In this document: in pieces, positions 59,621 through 64,000 of the stretch | Layout: every line of letters starts with the position of its first letter | Numbering within the stretch: the first letter of the stretch is position 1 | Assembly (NCBI RefSeq): GCF_029227915.1 | Contig: NC_079881.1 | Location: 10,577,501-10,641,500, forward strand | Source: Hydractinia symbiolongicarpus | Lineage: Eukaryota; Cnidaria; Hydrozoa; Anthoathecata; Hydractiniidae | Direction of reading: 5' to 3' | Length of the DNA stretch: 64,000 nucleotides | Translations under genes and position numbers: made by a program | Notes under the pieces: model-generated | What the model was told of the DNA's origin: nothing | What the model saw: only the letters and a program-made list of their open reading frames with translations | Databases searched by the model: none

Positions 59621-62600
59621 GTTGTTTCTAAAATATATATATATATATACACTGCTGGTAGTTATATTATTGTTATTCTTAAATATTTTCTTTTTATTAC
59701 TTTTTTTCGCGTCAGGAGTTGAAGGAACTATTTCTATCTCGAGTTTGTCGATCCTATTCTTTATTTTAACAATTCTGACTTAGTTGTGTAATAGGGGTCA
59801 TCTATTGTATTTTGTTTTTTGCTTTTTCAATTTAAAAAACCGCAGCACAGATGGTATCTTCATTGAGACTTGTCTTACTATATTTTAAAACAATATATCT
59901 TTCTTAAATTATCAAAATCGATTTATTTGCACCTTTAGTAGATGTTAACAGGTGTTACGATAAAAAGATTTAATTGTGTTTTTTTACCTCTACTAAGCAG
60001 ATGGAATTTTACTTAAAAATAATGATCTTTTCTTTCTTTGTCAGATATTTAAAACAATTTTATTTTTTGTTGACACTAGCAGGAATTCTGTGACGATAAA
60101 TGCATTTTCACGAGTTTGCAAATCGATAATTATTATGTTTGATATGATGTGTCAATGACATCACCATGGTAACATTTCTGAAATTGTTGTATCCAGATGC
60201 TAGATAAATTTGGGTGGTAGTTATGTTTCTGGAGAAAAAAGGGTCCAAGCTTTTGTTAGAGTCTCGGATCGAATCTCTTCCGATATGACTTTATATCTTT
60301 ACTCCCTCTTTTTGCCGCTTCTTAAGTCTTTTTTCGCAGAACAAATTGTAAAATTTCTGGAACATGATTCTGCAAAGGGTTTGTTTGTTTATTTATGGAA
60401 AGCGTTAAACACGAATTACCCAAAAAGGACTAATTTTTCAGATGTCTAGTAATTTTTACTTTTTAAATTTCGTTTACACATTTTTCTTCAGAAAAACTGG
60501 ACACCCATCCCTTCTCTTTGGAGGAAAAAGGGGTTAAAATAACTTCCAAACGACACAATATACTTCTATCGGGTAAATAATTACTTACCACAGATTTTTT
60601 TTTTTGCAGAAAATTTGTTTAAACGTGCCGACACCTAACAGTAAGGGTTAGCTGATAATTAGCCTGTAACAGGATAAGTAGCCAAAGCAGGATAGGTGTA
60701 TGGTACGTAGCCGCAATTCTCACGAAATAGAATAATCTGTTTGTCTAACTAAAAAAATTGAAATCGATTATACTTTTCCCTGAACGAAATGAAAAAGAAA
60801 ATTCCACTCAAGTGATGCAAACATTTTAATTATGCATGCTCAGAAGCGTTTCTGTTCCTTTCTGTTCCGCAGAACATTTTCTTTCTGCGTGTAATTAGCT
60901 ATTTCAGTTGCGTGAAACTAATGAATTCTCCTATTTCTAACTTACTCAATATAAACGCGTATACAAGCTATACTAACAGCTATTGAAGTATTAGCTACAA
61001 CAATATGAATGTCGGAATCTTTGAACAAAACTCTTGCTTGATATTTACCAGGTGTTTGTCATATTCAACAACCTCTTTTCCAATTTCTCACTATCTTTTT
61101 TTACAAAACTACAAGTCAAAAAAAAAAAAAAAGAAAAAAGAAAAAAAAAAGTAAGAAGCCCGTAAACTACAGCTTTTATTGGTATTATTTAAGTATGGAT
61201 GGTTACAAATATGCCGTACGCCTTGAACATCTTTAGGTCCAACCACGATTCAATTCTCAAAAGTTTTATTTTTCTATCTATATTGCAGTAAGTGACTATG
61301 TTAACGCAAGATTATAAGACTGCATAGTCTTCTACTTACTCCTTGTATATTATTCTATGTGTCAGATTTTATACTTTGTAAAACTTTTTCATGTTTAATT
61401 TTGAAATAATTTGTATGGAATTAGAGCGCCTAAAAATACTGCTGCTTCTAAATATTAAATTACAAAGGTAATTTTTTTAGTTACCTAAAATTCGACTTCG
61501 TTCCGTTAAAGATGCAGTTTATACCCGATGGCTAAAATCTTATTTAGTACTCGCCGCACGTGTCCGTGTGTAAGCTGAATCAGTAACAGCAGAGTGACAG
61601 ACGAATCTTTGTGGATTCTACTACGGGCTAACGACTAATGAAAAAATATTTCTCGTTCAAGTTAAGAGTTTGCGACTTTTTTGGACACAAATACGTGAAA
61701 TAAATTAATAAAACAAAACAAAACAACTTACAACTAATTCACATTCTTTTTTATCCGATCTGACTTTTAACATTTATTATCAATCACAACAGTTCTGTTA
61801 CTTTACAAGCTTCTAACCGTAGATTGAATATTTTTTTCTTTAAAAGAGAAATCTACTTAATTTTTAATTTGCAGTGTTATATTGGTATATCGTTTAGTGT
61901 TTGTAACCATTTTGTTGAAAGTATTTACAGTTTTTAATGAAAGTAATATACCTCACACTTTCTCCCAATAAATGTTTTCTCCTTAAACATTAAAAATTGA
62001 TTAAAAGAACAAACCATAATTACCGACTTTCATACAGCGCAGTCTGGGCACGAGTAGAGCACTTGTAGCGACAAATTTGTGTTTTTGTTTGACTCCATAG
62101 CCCAGTCCAATTTCTTGGTGACTTTTTTTGTTGTTTTGTTTTTTCTTTGCTTTTTATACTAACGTTTAACTTCTAAAAAACGTGATATAATAGTGCTGCT
62201 AGTCCTCTCTATGATATATTAACTTTATTAACACACTTCAGGTAAATACAACTTACAGTTATTAACTTTCACAAAGTTCCAAGTAGGATGATGGAAAATG
62301 TGACTGCAGAGGCAGTGAGCATGAAAAGTACTTGTTAGAAAATAGGTGACACACTGCTAGATATTAGTACACATCTGTTCCTTAACCTTCATAGTATAAA
62401 TTAAATATTCCTAGATGGTTGGAAACCACCATGTATAGTGTAATGTATGTTTAGCTATGGCTACCTAAGACAATTACAACTAAACAAGAATTATACCTAG
62501 CTAGCTAGCTTATTATAGCAAAACTAGATGAAATGGATAATCGAATATCAAGCTGAAAGAATCAAGATGTGGATAATCATCAGAGACCATTGTCAAATTT

Positions 62601-63242
62601 AGACAAAAGATCATTAAAGATGCCACAGTTGCATTTGTGACTTATATGGTTGTAATTACGTGATTATCTAAGATATTTAGCTCCACCGACTCTAAAAAAA
62701 ACTTTAAAAAAATTGTTAGTAAATGGAAATTCACTGGGTTAAAATATTCAAACATCCATATAGCTACTATATTTTTGTTGTTTCAATGTAGACAAAGACG
62801 GGGAATAAAATACACATTGTTAGATAATGTGTTCGTATGGAGAAGGGCTAGTCCGGCGGACCTGGCTCCCTCACTTAGGCGAGATCCCGACATGTTTTAG
62901 AAAGCCCTTTTAAAAATGCATTTGTGTTCATAGCGAGACAGCCCACATTGCCAACATTTCCTCCCAATTTTCTGGGTACATCGTGAACTAAAATATTATA
63001 TATGTCAAATGTTAATAAAAAATTTTACATAAATTATTTTTGCTGATGCTGAAGATTTAGTAATTTTAGTGAAAGAAAAATCAGTTTATTTATCAGTTAA
63101 TTTCCCATCAGTATGTTAGTATGAGACTTCTGACTTCGTTACCAAGCCTTTGTTATTTATCCATTTAGACAAACTGATGGAGGAACCTTCAGCTTTTTCC
63201 CAAAAATGGTAAAACCTTCTTTCGTACTTTTATTTCGTATAA
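59621..63242. other. Long stretch without a gene
   Basis: It holds a (TA)n run at about 59630..59650, an A-rich purine tract at about 61110..61150, and a degenerate mini-Helitron 3' end at about 61600..61638 (ACGGGCTAACGACTAA then T). A block near 62850..62960 (CTTAGGCGAGA, AAATGCATTTGTGTTC) resembles 18300..18400 (CTTAGGCGAGC, AAATGCATGTGTTTTC), so it is probably another dispersed repeat. The ORF at 60210..60449 has no domain. Confidence 0.5.
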
Positions 63243-63364
63243 TCTATATTATAATACGTCTGTCTGTCTGTCACACAAAATGGTACCGCAAGTAGCGAGA
63301 CGCAAGCGATGCGGTATAAAAACAACGGGCGATCCCGTAAATTTTTCCACGGGCCACCGACTAG
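63243..63364 (+). mobile_element. Mini-Helitron copy 5
   Basis: 122 bp: host A, TCTATATTATAATACGTCTG..., CCCGTAAATTTTTCCACGGG hairpin, CCACCGACTAG, host T. Same family as the copies at 4015 and 12106. Confidence 0.8.
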
Positions 63365-64000
63365 TAATATTAAGATGATTGTTGCCACGGCCCGCCCCGT
63401 ATATTTTTTCGTGGACATTTCATACATAAAAATTATACATAAAAATGCCAATAATTATATTTAGTCCGTTGCCTTGGCTTTTCCTCTACGTTGTATTGAC
63501 GGCATTCATTTTCCCTGAATTTTGTTGAACATTTCCCTACTTTGTTTTGAAATCTTTCCATTGTTTTGTTTCGTACTAAAAATATTTGCTTACGTTAATA
63601 TTACTGTTACCAATTGCTAACTTAGTCACATGTATAAACGCATCATATATTCCTAATATTATCATATCCACGGTCAAAAATCTCTATGAAAGACCTCTAT
63701 GTCGAATTAAAAAAGAACTAGACTTTAAAGGAGTTTTTAGAATAGTAACGTTACTTCTAGCGTACCTGGTATTACATCTGTGTTGACTAGATTCAAATTA
63801 TTTTGTATATGAACAATGATAGCTACTTCATGGATGTTTAATTCAAATATATTGAATACATCAATCTTGCGAAGCAGTGGTATATTTGTCTATACCAAAA
63901 ATTATTTAACATGCATGTTTTTGTTTACTGCATAATATTTGCAATTTAGTGTTATCAGTACTTCCCAATAGGATATTACAATACGTTAGGCAGCTATGTA
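63365..64000. other. Window end, no gene called
   Basis: A 66-codon frame at 63586..63786 (LTLILLLPIANLVTC..., RPLCRIKKELDFKG) has a hydrophobic start but no ATG and no splice acceptor before it. It could be part of an exon but is not supported. Confidence 0.35.

Overview
This is eukaryotic, AT-rich animal DNA, most probably from a hydrozoan cnidarian. The genes are spliced, with GT-AG introns and one apparent GC-AG intron. There are two intron-containing tRNA-Tyr genes and a dense load of DNA transposons. The strongest taxonomic hint is a three-exon gene at 9044..9994 with the layout of arminin, an antimicrobial peptide family known from Hydra: signal peptide, acidic pro-region, and a short cationic tail rich in R, W and P that ends in GKK. 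No sequence search was run, so the assignment to Hydrozoa is an inference.

Layout. (1) 0-13 kb holds small secreted, cationic peptide genes: an unrecognised two-exon gene (861..1169), two paralogous Arg-rich repeat proteins with near-identical signal peptide and acidic pro-region (5760..6125 and 12636..13223), and the arminin-like gene between them. (2) 16-26 kb holds a divergent pair of housekeeping genes about 305 bp apart: dynactin subunit 5 (DCTN5, minus strand, six exons, 16443..24912) and the mitochondrial import receptor TOM22 (plus strand, three exons, 25218..25784). (3) 27-44 kb is transposon territory around a class C GPCR. It contains a GPCR pseudogene (27500..28987), a clean ISL2EU-like DNA transposon with 52-bp identical inverted repeats (30269..33113), tandem Helitron-like elements, a LINE fragment, a mostly intact but frameshifted intronless class C GPCR (36553..38833), and a decayed BEL/Pao retrotransposon (about 40370..43420). 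(4) 44.5-57 kb holds a piggyBac-type MITE followed by a tandem duplication of about 3.3-4.1 kb. Each unit carries the first exons of a claudin/PMP22-like four-transmembrane gene and a tRNA-Tyr. Only the second unit connects in frame to the last exon (56620..56945), and a 3.1-kb Harbinger transposon with a transposase and a MADF partner gene lies in the last intron. (5) 58.5-59.6 kb holds an intact single-exon secreted PAN-EGF-EGF-pentraxin protein on the minus strand. The rest, to 64 kb, shows only repeats.

How it fits together. The 0-13 kb peptides look like host-defence or surface peptides, with acidic pro-pieces that could neutralise cationic tails. The Arg-rich pair also has a hydrophobic C-terminus that resembles a GPI-anchor signal. 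DCTN5 and TOM22 share only a promoter region, not a pathway. Much of the remaining structure comes from mobile elements. Short Helitrons with 5' TC and 3' CTAG ends occur throughout, and one has a matching empty site in the second duplication unit.
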